Source: Artemia franciscana
Taxonomy: Eukaryota; Arthropoda; Branchiopoda; Anostraca; Artemiidae
DNA: 64,000 bases
Direction: 5' to 3'
Assembly: GCF_032884065.1 (NCBI RefSeq)
Contig: NC_088873.1
Span: forward strand, 32,460,227-32,524,226
In this document: positions 49,865-61,690 of the stretch, in pieces
How positions within the stretch are numbered: the first letter of the stretch is position 1
Layout of the letters: every line of letters begins with the position of its first letter
Made by a program: the position numbers and the translations under genes
Notes under the pieces: generated by a model
Seen by the model: the letters and a program-made list of their open reading frames with translations, nothing else
The model's database searches: none
What the model was told of the DNA's origin: nothing

Positions 49865-49991
49865 CTCTTGTCTATGAGCTGCAAGTCTTCTTTCAGTAAA
49901 CTGTGGACTTATTCTTGTATCCCTTTGTAATATACTTCGATCTCTAGATCCAGATGAGAGCATATCTCCATTCCATGCCAATGCCCCAACC
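49865..49991 (-). CDS. fzr: fzr/Cdh1 exon: WD40 repeat (4th visible)
   Basis: Acceptor TTCTTTTAG, then GGTTGGGGCATTGG. The first G completes the Arg codon (AG|G) from the previous exon. The 127 nt give VGALAWNGDMLSSGSRDRS, ILQRDTRISPQ, then FTERRLAAHRQE. The donor is GAG|GTAAGA. It is close to the SSGSRDR...IQRD segment of insect Cdh1. Substitutions such as ISPQF for TPQLQ are at variable sites. Confidence 0.97.
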
Positions 49992-50211
49992 CTAAAAGAA
50001 TATAATCACTTTACATATCATCTACTTACACCGTAGATTCTGTAGTCTAGTTCAAAACTAAACAACCACAAAGACTACATTTCGTTTCTATCATAACTAA
50101 ATAAACAACCTGCCGGACGAGAAATATAAAAGACAAAAGAAAATCATAGGGCATAATGTTGTCAGAGGAACAAAAAACAAAGAGTTTGCCCCTTCACAAT
50201 ATACAAAATTA

Positions 50212-50313
50212 TAAGCACCCTTTCCCTCTCCCCCCCCCAACAAGTTTATGATATGTTTTTAATGTTTTTCGTAACCCCCCTCCGATGAAGAAGAAATCCT
50301 GGATACGGCCTTG
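50212..50313 (+). mobile_element. hAT-like MITE, CAAGGCCGTATCC family, truncated copy
   Basis: Retains CCCCCCCCCCAACAAGTTT, TTTTTAATGTTTTTCGTAAC, CCCCCTCCGATG and the intact right end ATCCTGGATACGGCCTTG. The left end is missing. Confidence 0.75.
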
Positions 50314-51994
50314 AAAGGAATATAGTACACATTTTATTAGACGAATTTTGAATAGTCTTTTCATCACAGAAATCGACGCAATTTTTTGAAAATGCAATGA
50401 AAGAGACAAGAATAAAACCTTCAGAAAAGTTTGCGAAATTTAAAAAGACAAATTCAGTGACTATGAAACGAAACCTTTCCATCTACAGATGCGCACACAA
50501 CCGGAACGCGTGAAACGGTCACGTTCACGTAAAACAGCACCAACATTGAATAGAATTCTCGCGCTATTACTAATTAAAAAGCATTGTAAAAAAAAATACA
50601 ATTATCTTTGGAGTAAAATTCTTGGTTGGTTTCACCCAAGTTCCGACAGAAAATGCTTCATGATTAACTTTTTATATAAATTAAACGAGGCATGAACTTC
50701 TTTTCTCACAGGATATTCTTCTACCAAGCAGAACCAAGCCTGAGCCTGAAGAGAACAAGAACCTTTCCAAAAATTTCTCGGACTTTTCGAAAATAAATTT
50801 CAGTGAATACTTTTAAGAGTTACCTAATTTTAATTTAAAAAAGAGCTAAAGAGCCATCGAAACCAGTATTAGTTAATTCATAACAATCAAATAAAAAATA
50901 TGATCCATACAAAAAAGTTTTCTAAGAATAGCAAAGAGCGATATTAACACATGAGAGCAAACAAAATCATAAAATAATCCAAGCTTAGAATGAGCAGAAA
51001 TTACTACTAATGAATAAATGAAAACTGAAAACAACATAGCCTAATATAAGTAAACAATTGATTCAAACTTACAACGAATATAAATTCTTACAAACAAGAG
51101 AGCTGCTACCACTGCCTAACAATCCCTAAGGATATACTGTGACATATTTTTTTCGAAACTACTTTAAAACTGTCAACAAAAAAATTATCCATGAAAATCC
51201 AAACCTATATACTGGAAATAATTTTTTAGACATGGGGGTTCTCCTTCCCTATCACCTCCGGGTACAGATATAGTTATAGTAATAACATTGTCCTTTGTGG
51301 CACAAAGTGATATAAAGCGACACTCCCGAGCGGTGCATTTATTTTGTAATCTAGATCCAAAACTTTAAACAGAGAAATGTGGAAGACAGCGTATGAGAGG
51401 GCCTGAGGTTCGAGCTGCCGAATGTAGCAAGCGAAGTTGATGGGAGGGAGGTTTGATAAACCCCATAAAATAGTCTCTGCAAGAATGAAAGAGCCAAGAA
51501 AGCAGACTCATTGGCTGATTTATGTATAGAAATCGATTTAATTTCCTTTTTTAAGCGAAGAGACAAATATTTCTGGTAAACAGACACTATTGAATACAAT
51601 GCTGTTGTCATCAAGTGTTTTACATTACCGTAAGACATAGTTCCAACGATCCGATTTATTTTTTTCTTAATGAAATTTCAGCTTTTTGATACGGGTTATA
51701 TTTGTAAGGTTTCCTTACAGATGTCGTCAATCGTGACTAGATAAAGAAAGAAAGAAATCAGAATACAGATAGAAACACGTAAAATCGTGATGGTGGTTAA
51801 AACTCTTTGAGACTGTTTGCTATGTTTTGCTCAGCATTTATTCCTAGACCAACGGCTTCGTGTGCACATAATATCATTGATAAAGAGAAAATCTTCTTAT
51901 CTAATAGAAAAAGCACTGAAAACACGTATAGTTAAAAATAATTATTCGTTCTGTGTTGTTTTGAGTTTGATTTTTCAACAAGCATATAAACATA

Positions 51995-52310
51995 AAAAGT
52001 ATAAATATAACTAAAAATAAATATAATATAAAAATAAATATAAAAATAAATAATAATATATAAAAATAAAATAATAATAATATAATAATATACAATAATA
52101 ATATAAAAATAAATATAAAAACTAAAAATAAATATATACTATAAAAATAAATATAAATATTTATTGTAAATATAAAGTATAAAATAAAATAAATAAAATG
52201 AATTATATAAAAATAAAAATAATATAAAAAATAAAAATGCATAAAATAAAAATAAAAATGCTATAAAAATAAAGCATATAAATATAAAGATAAAACTGCA
52301 TAAATTCAAA
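51995..52310. repeat. A/T low-complexity tract
   Basis: About 315 bp of almost pure A/T built from AAATATAAAAATAA-like units with drift. It lies 14 nt downstream of the fzr donor at 52323. Confidence 0.9.
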
Positions 52311-52323
52311 AGAAAAAAAATAC

Positions 52324-52421
52324 CTTGCTGTGTGTCCTTCAAGAACTCGGACACATTTAGTGGCCTGAACATCCCAGATTTGCACAGACCCTTTGTGAGT
52401 ACCGACGGCCATCCAATGACC
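52324..52421 (-). CDS. fzr: fzr/Cdh1 exon: WD40 repeat (3rd visible)
   Basis: Acceptor TTATTATTAG, then GGTCATTGGATGG. The 98 nt give GHWMAVGTHKGSVQIWDVQ and ATKCVRVLEGHTA plus AG of a split Arg codon. The donor is AAG|GTATTT. AVGTHxGxVxIWD followed by GHxARVGALAWN is the Cdh1 signature at this point; related Cdc20 proteins read differently. GHW replaces the usual GNx. Confidence 0.96.
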
Positions 52422-55165
52422 CTAATAATAAAAGAATTTAGAAACAAATTATCTTATCAATGCATACTTTTGGGAAAATGAAATGCTTTAGAAATTGTAA
52501 TATTTGAGGGTGCCATTTTTTGGGGATTCTCCTCTAAGCAGCACAAAACTAGGCGGAGTCGCACGAAGAATTTTATTTTTTATGAGTTACACCAGAACAG
52601 TGACTGAAAGACTCTCAACTTTGAAGGATGTGAATCCAATCAGTTTGTGGTAACAAAAGATATTTTGGTAAGTAAGTTTGATTAGCTTGATAAAGTTATA
52701 AAAAACAAATTTGAATGAAATCAGATCTTTAGCACAAGCTAATGAAATAAATGGCTTTGTTCGTTTTTTGTGAGTTGTATATCATTATTTGAATCTATTT
52801 TGTCATTCAGTTAGCACGCCCAGTTTTTTGTTTCATCGTCTCCTCTTTCTTTTTCTCATTTTAAGTCGAAAACAGGTTTTAAAAGATAATAAATTTGATG
52901 ATAATCTCCAACACACCGTTTTATTTACCAGCACTGTCACTATGTAAAATAAAATTTACTTGTTCAGACACTGCCAGATTTTACTTCTGCTTCTTTAAAC
53001 CTTGGCAGACATTGAAAACCTCGCAGACAATTGTAATGATTCTTTCTCTTTAAATCACCTTCATTTCTCTACTCTCCCTTACCAAGATTTGTGTTTCTTT
53101 TTCATTTTAGTTTGTAGCCTTCACTCACATAGGCTCCAACACTGGGACTTTCTTTTCAGGTTTTATAGTCCATTTTGAAACAAATAAAAGAAATATATAA
53201 CATAATTTATGATGCATATACCTTGCAAAAGCCTACTGTGTTCTTCTGTCTCTTTATTCTTGTAAAAGTTTTAGCATTGGGTAATGAACATTCGACTAGC
53301 TAAGAATTTACGCTTTCTTCAAAATTCATCAAGTACAGCCAAGTACGCAGGAAATTTTTTCGGTGTCAGGGGGGGGGGGTGTAAGGAAAACACTCGGAAA
53401 AAAAAACCAAAGAATCGCAAAATTACATGAAACAAATAAGAGATCCTAGGGACAATCGTAGAAATGTAGGGGCTTCAAACGGAAGGGTCTCAAAATTGGG
53501 GATGCTAATAATCTTTTAGGCCCCCTCTACGTAAATACGGGGGCTTTGAATGGTCGTAATAACTTGTGCCAAAATGATAGGACATCAGCATTTTATAAAT
53601 GCCCAGGTTGAAGATGGGAGCCATTTTAGCTCATTCAACGTTAATTAGTCTTTAGAAAGTGCTGTTTCAAACAATACCAAGAGTATTTTTTCTTATCACG
53701 AAGCAATATTTGGACGTCCATTACTGTCTTTCTATATGCTGCAAGTATAAAATAGAAAAGTGAGCAAAATATTTCTTTGAAGTTAGCTTTTCTCTCTAGA
53801 AACGAGGAGAAGGTTCAATACCCAATCTGTTAAAAAAGCTATAAAAAAAAATAGCGCAAAGAGCATCAGAAATTCAGACAAGTCAGGCATAGATTTCGAA
53901 AATTCAAATTTCGAGCAACAGTTCCAGAGAGCCAAAATGATAACAATTTGCTCATTTTGAACCACCTATGTTATTTCACTGCCAATCCCTGAATTTATTA
54001 AAGCCCCAGCTACAATCCCTACTCGTGATTCTGATTAAGAAGAGGGAGCGGGGGGGGGGTCAAACCATGAAGCGGTCCTTTTTTGCTATTAGTTAACAAA
54101 ACGCGCGGATTTTTAATAGATTTTCTACATTTTGGTGGGGAGGGAGGTCGGAACAGGCGGATGCAATAGAAAATAAAAGTAATCATAAAGAAATCTTGAC
54201 ATCTCGATGGACCCTAGCCCATGTCTGACTGTCCTACCTCCACGGCTAAAACCTTGTCCCGACTATTAAAAATAAAACGAAAAAACGAAAAGCTCAAGCA
54301 CCACTATTATTATCACTCTTTATAATAGAAAAATGTCTGGTACATTGCATCATGTGCACCAGAAACTTATAATTTCATACTTCTTACTCGTTTATTAGTC
54401 TCTAATAACTTACAAAATAACAGTACAGAGGTGAAAGATCAAAATAGTGAGAGACGAATTGAACAACACGAAAGCCAATTCAACCTTTGAACCTAACTTG
54501 AAATCACAACCACGCGTAAAAATAAAATACTAGCATTAGAATTTTCAACAGCGCAGAGAGAAAAAAAACCCAGTTGCCAACCAGATTGCATAAAAGCCAT
54601 GCAAACGAATTTGGCAAGCTTTAAAACTTGATATATAAAAACTTGTTCAATTAGGGAGTTTTTTCGCAAACATTGATAAACGACGTATGACATGATACGT
54701 ACAAATTTGGCACAAAACAGAACCAACTGTAAGAATAAATATAGCAAATAAGGGCAGAAGTGACAGGTCAGCATCAGGTATTCCTTATCCGACTAACCGA
54801 CTATTTTCACCAGCCCGATTTTTTGTTTCTTCAAAATATAAGTCTTCATAAAAGAAAATTCTCTATGTATTGCCGCACTAAAAAAAGTGACCAATACTTT
54901 AAAAAAGGAGAAAAGGAAAATCTCGAAAGCTGAATTCACTGCCATTGGAGGAAAATAGACACCAGCAACCTCAAAAGCTAACGAAAACATGTAATACTTC
55001 TTACGATAGATACAACGATGGGTATTACTTGCACTGCTGTCAACTAGACCTGATCAACTCAAACAGGATAAGGAACAAATTGCATTTAAAAAGCGCACAC
55101 GAGGGCTGCCAAAAAAAAAGAAGTATAGAAAATAGAGGACACCGTTCTGTTTCAATGCTAATTTT

Positions 55166-55497
55166 GGTACTTGTAAAATATCCCGACCCCGCCTAAGAAG
55201 TGGGTTTAAGTAAATCATAATGAAATATACCAAAATATTATGAAATTATAATGCTTTAGAAACAAAACTATGGAAACTATAACAGAACTATGGAAAGCAG
55301 GCCACCCAGAACGCATTATGTTAAATACCTAACCTAATCACCACTATATATTAAATATTTAATAGAAATATACTTACATCGTAGTTTTTCTCAATGAGAC
55401 TAAACCTGTTATAACCTACTTCAGATAGGCAAACCGGTTTTTCTCATATCATACAGATTAAAATTCTTGAGTGGGGTCGGGACATTTAACAAGTACC
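55166..55497 (+). mobile_element. GGTACTT-end MITE with perfect 8-bp target duplication
   Basis: The left end GGTACTTGTAAAATATCCCG and the right end, reverse complement GGTACTTGTTAAATGTCCCG, pair for about 32 bp with few mismatches. Flanked by CTAATTTT on both sides (55158-55165 and 55498-55505). Interior blocks (GGCCACCCAGAACGCATTAT, TAAATACCTAACCTAATC) match 38626-38945. An 8-bp duplication fits hAT-type or other 8-bp superfamilies; no transposase is present. Confidence 0.9.
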
Positions 55498-55714
55498 CTA
55501 ATTTTTATGTCGTTAAATTTAAATGCAACTGTACTATCAGGTTTTATATTACCAAACTATTATAGACACGGACTAAAAAGACAGCTCGGCACCACATATC
55601 ATAGAACGACAGCGAAAATTTATTTTTATGCTTTTTTTTCTGTAAAAAGAATGACCTGAAAACTAAAATTTACTTACAGATCACTCGCCAAATTTTAAAT
55701 ATGAAATAAATTTA

Positions 55715-55750
<36 letters not shown>

Positions 55751-55990
55751 ATATGAAAGAATATATGAAATATAACAAGTACCCTAATTTTTATGTGCAA
55801 TTGTATTATCAGGTTTTTATATTACCAAACTATGATAGACACGGACCAAAAAGCTAGAAGCTTGACACAGAAGACAGCTCGGTAACACTTATCACAGAAC
55901 AACAGCAAGAATTTTCTGTAACAAGAATGGCCTGAAACCTAAAATTTACTTATAGATCAATCGCAAATTTTTAAATATAAAAAGAACAGA
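55487..55990. repeat. Tandem duplication, period about 290 bp, with (AT)n at the junction
   Basis: TTAACAAGTACCCTAATTTT at 55487 recurs as TAACAAGTACCCTAATTTTT near 55782. Both copies continue with TATCAGGTTTT, ATATTACCAAACTAT, TAGACACGGAC and AAAATTTACTTA. The first 10 or so bases are the tail of the MITE, so the duplication happened after the MITE had inserted. Confidence 0.85.
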
Positions 55991-56609
55991 AGATAATGCT
56001 TCTAATTCACTACAGTATACTATACCTACTTCAAATAAAGCTTAGCGGGCCGCAGTGCGAGAGTAATTGGACCACATTTGACCCATACTCTGTAGTTGTT
56101 CGGTCATCTAGAACCACGCGACAGATAGGATTGATTTTTGTTTATAGAATGAACTTTTAAAACCAGATTCCATGAAATAATATGTTTCAGCTAAACTTAA
56201 AAGGGTTCAGAGCAATCAATTGATCTATTTTCGGTAATAAATCTAAGTTTTTATGGAAAATAAAAATAAATTAAGATTTTTAAACTCATCAGAGAAATCA
56301 AGGCCTTGTTCTAGCGGTTTTTGGAGATTTTATACCATTTTTTCTCTAGTCAAAAGAGTAAGAAGAATAATGAAAACCCCTCCGAAGTCCTCTCCAATTA
56401 ATGGAAGAGGGAAAAGGCCTGGTTTACTGCGTAAAGGATTGGCGTTAGTGACCTTACGTAACTGATTGAGATTAGAGCTTAAATTTGGCATATACTTAAC
56501 TCCTATCCAACGACCAATGTCAGAGTATAATAATAAAACATAAAAAAAAACAGAAGAAAGAGCTCTGATCAGAGATTAAGATTTTAGTATTTTCGTAAGC
56601 GAAGGACCT

Positions 56610-56834
56610 ACAAATAACCGTTCAAATAGGGATAAATCCTTTCATCAGATAGTGAAAAATAATGATGACAATTATGGATATTTCGATCACATATACAGCG
56701 ACCGTCATCAGATGATAAACCTTTTATCTGCTGATGACGATTTCTGTGTATATGATCGAAATATTCACAATTCTTATCATTGCTTTTCCCCGTCTAATAA
56801 AAGAATATATCCCTATTTGAACTGTTATTTGTGC
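56610..56834. repeat. Inverted pair of Penelope-like repeats with hammerhead-like motifs
   Basis: Two arms of about 110 bp (56610-56720 and about 56723-56834) are imperfect reverse complements. Each contains CTGATGAC, a short pairable segment, GATCGAAATAT(C/T)C. On the minus strand at 56711-56676 it reads CTGATGACGGTC then GATCGAAATATCC; on the plus strand at 56731-56766 it reads CTGATGACGATT then GATCGAAATATTC. The CUGAUGA...GAAA order with an intervening stem is the hammerhead ribozyme core, and compact versions are known from terminal repeats of Penelope-like retroelements. The extra C after CUGAUGA is a departure from the classical core, so activity is uncertain. No reverse transcriptase is nearby. 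Confidence 0.5.
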
Positions 56835-59406
56835 GTCATGAAAAGGTAGTGTGATTTTGAAAATGCTGACGTTGTATGTAAGCGAAAAACGGGCCAATAG
56901 ACTAAATGATTTATTTAAGAACAGGCCAAAATATATAGCCAGTTTTAGTCAAAATCGCTTGATCCCAGATAAAAATTATTGCTCGATCCAGATAAAATAT
57001 TCATAACCAAACTTGACATTAATAATCCTTCTTAAAGAATTTTGAAGGCAACCCTGGCATAAGATACGAAATCCTCATCTCAAAGAAGAATACGACTATT
57101 TTTTCGCATTGTAATAAGGAAATTACAGATTAAATGCGATTTATCAATCGAAAGTCTTAGAACAGCGAATCTAATCAGAAATCATAAGTGTGATTACCTC
57201 ATGCAAAGTATCTCATTAATCACAGATTCATGCATGTCTTCCATAATAAATGCTAAATACTTTTGCCAGATACGATTACCAAACATGTTCATGCGCAAAA
57301 TAAATTTCGTCAAGAGGGAGTAACCATGAATATTCAAAGCTCTGTTCACATTAACTATAACTATTAGACAAGCGAAATGGTTACATACAGACAAATATAG
57401 CACCTTGTCACGTCTTGCTAGGGTTACTACTAAAAGTGATTTATTGTTAGGTTTAATATCGGTACAACTCATAACTAATAAGTAGGTTTTTAAATCCTAG
57501 CGATTTTTTTTATAGTGTCAGGATTATCTATTTAATATACAAGCTTGGCAACTTTTTCTCTGCCTTTAACATTGCTTCAGTCTCCTCTTTTTAAAATATT
57601 TTTATTAGCTATCTAAAAATTATACTTTTATATTGCTGACATACATCTTATAAGCTACTTAAGAAGAATCACTATGTTTCATATTGGCTTAATAGGCCAA
57701 TCACACTGGTTTACTTAACATCTGTAAGAATGTTAATTTCTCACTGGTTATTATTTCTGATTGATTTTGAGTTGACCAATCATAGACCGATTAAAGTCTT
57801 ATGATAAAGTAACTTACGTTACGGAATGTCAATTTGAAACAAATATTAAACTTTTCGCGTTCTCATTCTCTTTCCCTTCTAGAAGATTCGACCTAGTTTG
57901 AGAACATGTCACCTTATTGGCATTTTAAGTTTATCAGGGACGTTTTTGGTATTCTAAGTTTCTATCGCTAAAAACTGTACTTACCATAGGAAATTATTAA
58001 AAGCAGTATTAAACATCATTCAAAACGTGTAGATTATTTTTAGTCACTCGTTTCCAAACATTAAGAGGAGTTGAGTGTCCAGCTAAGCCCCACCGAGAAA
58101 TCCCCCAAGTAAAATTTCCTCCTGGAAAGAAATCTCCCATGTATAAAATTGAGCAGCCAAAGGGAAAGTAAGACCAATAAAAAGAATCAAGAAAACAAAG
58201 AATTCTGAAACATTCTAACTATATTCCAAAATACAGATAGAATATCCAATTAGACTTAGGGGTCTGGGGGTTGAGTTATCATGGCAAAGGTTAGAGAAAA
58301 TAATTTGCTCAATTCTGTCTTTGAATTTGACTCCATATTATTCAAATTTAATTTTTCAAAACGCCCCCTAAAGGTAGTTCAGGCGGGAAAACCTTCCGAT
58401 GTGCGTCTATTTGACACATTTCCCATCGCAAGGGGTGAACTGGTATCATGTACTATGGTTGTCGGAAGCCTACCTGACCAAGTCCACGGGAAGTAATTAC
58501 TCGAACTTCTTAGTTTCATATTGTTATCTCTGTGCACCTCTGTCATAGCACAACCTTTCTACAGATGACACTAATTCCAAATTTCAAATTATTTTCTTTA
58601 ACATTTATCTTACCCAGCCATGATAACTCAACATTAAAAAAAACGATTAAAAAAAACAAACTATGGAATATTTCACAGAATATATTCTACCTATATTTTA
58701 AAATATGGGTAAGATATTCCGAAATCTCTTCTTTTATTCAGGGTCCGGTGCACTACCCCTGTAACATCCCCCCAATCCCCGCACAGAAATCCCCCTGAAA
58801 AATTCTCCTTACATGTAAAATTGGGCAGCCAAATTAAGACAAATAAATTTAAAGAAAAAAATAAGGTATTCTGGTATATTCTATCTATATTTCAAAATGC
58901 ATGTAGAATTAATGGTGCAATTGGATTTATTTTCATCTTTTCCCTAGTGGACGTATTTTCGATCACAAGGAGTAAATTGGTATCATGTGAGCCAACCCCC
59001 CCCCCCTTAATCCAGAGGCTAAAGAAATCCTCATAGCCCGTCAAGAAATTACAAGACAAGCAAAGGAAACTTTAGGCGCTTTTTCCCACATTGCTTCGAC
59101 TGGTGTAGGAGACTTGTTTCACTTAGCTGTCGTCAGGCCTCCTGCGGTCAGGTCCTTGGGCGAAAAGTTAGGACAGTTAGACAGTCTATTATCACTCTAA
59201 TTACCCTTTCAACTTATAAGACCAACATGGTCTCTTATCTTCAACTTATAAGACCAATTCATCTAGGACCAATTTATGTGGGGATTTGCTCAAAATAAAA
59301 TAGGAAACAAAAGAACAGTTTTTTACTATTTAAATTTGCCACACTTTGAATAATAGCATAATTAATTATTATAATTTACAATTAATTAGTTAATGTTCAA
59401 TTTTAC

Positions 59407-59595
59407 CTTTTCGGACCAGCCGACGGAGGTGACAGAATCAGACTCTGTAGAAAGATCACACAACCGTGTAACTTGACTAGTTGATGCGGACCAAAGGTAA
59501 ACACAGGAGCCCAGGCCAACACTGAGCATATTCTGTGAGGACCAATCCACCAAATTTAAATAAAAATCATCTTGGAGTTCAGGGGCGTCTAGTAC
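59407..59595 (-). CDS. fzr: fzr/Cdh1 exon: start of WD40 propeller (2nd visible)
   Basis: Acceptor CATTTTTTAG, then GTACTAGACGCC. The donor is AAAAG|GTAAAA. The 189 nt give 63 residues, phase 0 at both ends: VLDAPELQDDFYLNLVDWSS, then VGLGSCVYLWSASTSQVT, RLCDLSTESDSV and TSVGWSEK. VLDAPxLxDDFYLNxxDWS is shared by Cdh1 and Cdc20, while CVYLWSAxTSQVTRLCDLS is Cdh1-type. Together with the upstream exon it marks the transition from the N-terminal regulatory region to the propeller. Confidence 0.97.
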
Positions 59596-59718
59596 CTAAA
59601 AAATGTCTTTATTAATGCTAGCACTACTTAGAACCCGTTCAGTTCTTTTTTCTTTTAAACAGGATACGGATTCTAGAAATTGAATGAAAGTATCTTCAAC
59701 ATATAGCCAACATGGAAG

Positions 59719-60093
59719 CAGAGGTGGTTTTAGGGAGGGGACACAGGGGGTGCTTGCCCCGGACGCAGAAATATTAGGGGCTTAAATTTCAAACAAATAG
59801 TCTAACGGTTACAATGATTTTATAGTTTTTTAAATTTTATTTGTATTACAATAAAGTAGAGGGCACAGTTGGTAGTAAGTATGAGCTCATTGTATCCGAA
59901 ATTTTCATTTTTGTCATATCTTCATTACCATTCATTGAAAATAAAATTAAGTAGACCGAATTTAATCAACTTAGACTGATTTAAATACATTAAAAAATTT
60001 GTTAAAATTTAGCCTGGAAATTTTTGGAAGACAGGGGGGAGAGCAAAAATCAAGATTTTGCCCTGGGCACAAGAGAGCTTAGAACCGCCACTG
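59719..60093 (+). mobile_element. hAT-like element, CAGAGGTGG/CAGTGGCGG ends
   Basis: The left end CAGAGGTGGTTTTAGGGAGG and the right end (reverse complement CAGTGGCGGTTCTAAGCTC) are imperfect inverted repeats of the CAGNGG type common in hAT elements. The 375-bp interior is non-coding. The flanking 8-mers (CATGGAAG, TAGGGGGG) do not match, so the duplication is lost or the right boundary has changed. Confidence 0.65.
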
Positions 60094-60298
60094 TAGGGGG
60101 GGGGGGTAATTAGACCTACGGCCTTTGCAGAGGCCACCAGTTTTTGTTACCTTCTCTTTTCGCGTTGGCCGCTAGCGGCAGCTTGAGCCTTCAGCTTTCA
60201 CAAGACGTAACCATGACCTCATTCTAAATCAAGGTTTCTGAGTTTTTTTTATATTTTTTTCTTAATGATATTTTAATAGATGCCCGTTCTCGTGGTTC

Positions 60299-60301
<3 letters not shown>

Positions 60302-60380
<79 letters not shown>
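60302..60380. repeat. Poly-T tract (79 bases)
   Basis: Uninterrupted run of T. It could be the poly-A of a minus-strand retroinsertion, but no element body is recognisable in 60381-60476. Exact length is prone to sequencing error. Confidence 0.95.
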
Positions 60381-60384
<4 letters not shown>

Positions 60385-60473
60385 CTAACGTTTCTATACA
60401 GCTCGAGTTGACTACCTTATTTTTCGATGAACATCCGACAATTATTTATTAACGACGTTTAAATTAAACGATA

Positions 60474-60621
<148 letters not shown>

Positions 60622-60699
60622 GTTTTCACTGGGTACAATTTCGAGCAAAATTTTAAAAAATAGGAAAAAATTAACCCAGATTGAAGGGGGTATCCTTAC

Positions 60700-60828
60700 C
60701 TTATAGGGAACTTTCGGTATTTTTCGGACAGGCTTCCTGGGTGACCGGAGCAGCTTCTGACTTGATGCTGATAAAGGAGAGACTGAATATGGTGACAGCG
60801 GTTCCGTCAAATTCGAACGCATGTTAAA
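60700..60828 (-). CDS. fzr: fzr/Cdh1 exon: linker ahead of the propeller (1st visible)
   Basis: Acceptor TACTTTTTATAG, then TTTAACATGCGTTCG. The donor is AAG|GTAAGG. The 129 nt encode 43 residues, phase 0 at both ends: [20 protein letters not shown], then [19 protein letters not shown] and VPYK. The SPYS(L/V)SPLS and [14 protein letters not shown] segment is diagnostic of Cdh1. It holds several Ser-Pro sites of the kind phosphorylated by CDKs to keep Cdh1 off the APC/C, followed by a basic patch. The Met within it is not taken as the start, because the family has about 150 residues upstream (C-box, KEN-type motifs). Those should be in exons beyond 64000. Confidence 0.95.
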
Positions 60829-61179
60829 CTATAAAAAGTAAATCGGAAAACTATCATTAGAAACATTATTGGAATTCAAGTCAATGTTTAGAATGTTTTA
60901 ACAAGAATGAATAGCAGAAGCTCTTAAGGAGCAGTAGAATATATCACTATTAGTTTATGAATTATTACATACAAATACGCACAAATCATTTTCTATCTGA
61001 GCTACTAAGAAGCCAATTCTATCAACTCCACTTTTACTATTTTTAATTTTTGCGTAAATGCGTATTTGATGAAGCTAATTGAGCTCCCTCCAAACTGGAC
61101 TGAAAACCAGTACATCTTTGCTATTTTGTTGACATTAATCCATCAAAACAAAGCATACACAACTCTCCTTGTTTGTTTG

Positions 61180-61690
61180 TTTACAACAAAGAGAAAAAGA
61201 GAGATCACTATAGTTCCAAACCAAAAACTGTGCTTTAATTTGATTGACTTAAAAATGTAACGTATTTTCGTAAGCCAATTACATCCTTCATTAAACGTAT
61301 GCCAGAGAAGAAAGACAAAATAACCCCACCCCTCTAAAACCTGATTGGTCCTTGTGTTTTAGGGTGAAAGTTAATTCTGTAAACAGAAAAGTTAAATTCA
61401 GTCTTATTGGTTCTCTCGTTTGAAATTTTTGGCAAGTAAAAAAGACTAAACATTTTTAACCACAGATTTTTCACAAGTAGTCCCTCTGTTTCTCTGTAGT
61501 TTGTATGTCTTTTTGTTTATTTAGCCAGTACAAAATGGAGAAATATACAAAGAGAAAAAAGAACGATCACTTTCCTATAGTTCCGTGGTAAGAGCTGTAC
61601 TTCAATTTCTTTTCAATGGTATGCTGGAAAGAAAAGTCAAATAACCCCACCGTTTAAAAAGCTGATTGGTCCATGTGTTCCAGTGTCTCA
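61180..61690. repeat. Diverged direct duplication, period about 345 bp
   Basis: CAAAGAGAAAAAGAGAGATC, TATAGTTCCAAACC, GTATGCCAGAGAAGAAAG, ATAACCCCACC, CTGATTGGTCCTTGTGTT in the first copy recur in order as CAAAGAGAAAAAAGAACGATC, TATAGTTCCGTGG, GTATGCTGGAAAGAAAAG, ATAACCCCACC and CTGATTGGTCCATGTGTT in the second. Confidence 0.75.

Larger units (their letters stand above)
49992..52323 (-). other. fzr: fzr intron (2.3 kb)
   Basis: Contains a truncated CAAGGCCGTATCC-family MITE (about 50212-50313, ending AAATCCTGGATACGGCCTTG) and a low-complexity (AATATAAAAATAA)-type tract at about 51995-52310, directly after the donor of the preceding exon. No other gene. The Phe/Ile/Tyr-rich frames over the A/T tract are artefacts. 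Confidence 0.85.
52422..59406 (-). other. fzr: fzr intron (7.0 kb)
   Basis: Contains a GGTACTT-end MITE with perfect target duplication (55166-55497), a tandem duplication that begins inside its right end (55487-55990), a short (AT)n (about 55723-55751), the Penelope-like hammerhead pair (56610-56834), and a diverged direct repeat around 58080-58270 and 58740-58900 (CCCC, AAATCCCCC, TAAAATTGAGCAGCCAAA type). No other gene recognised. Confidence 0.85.
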
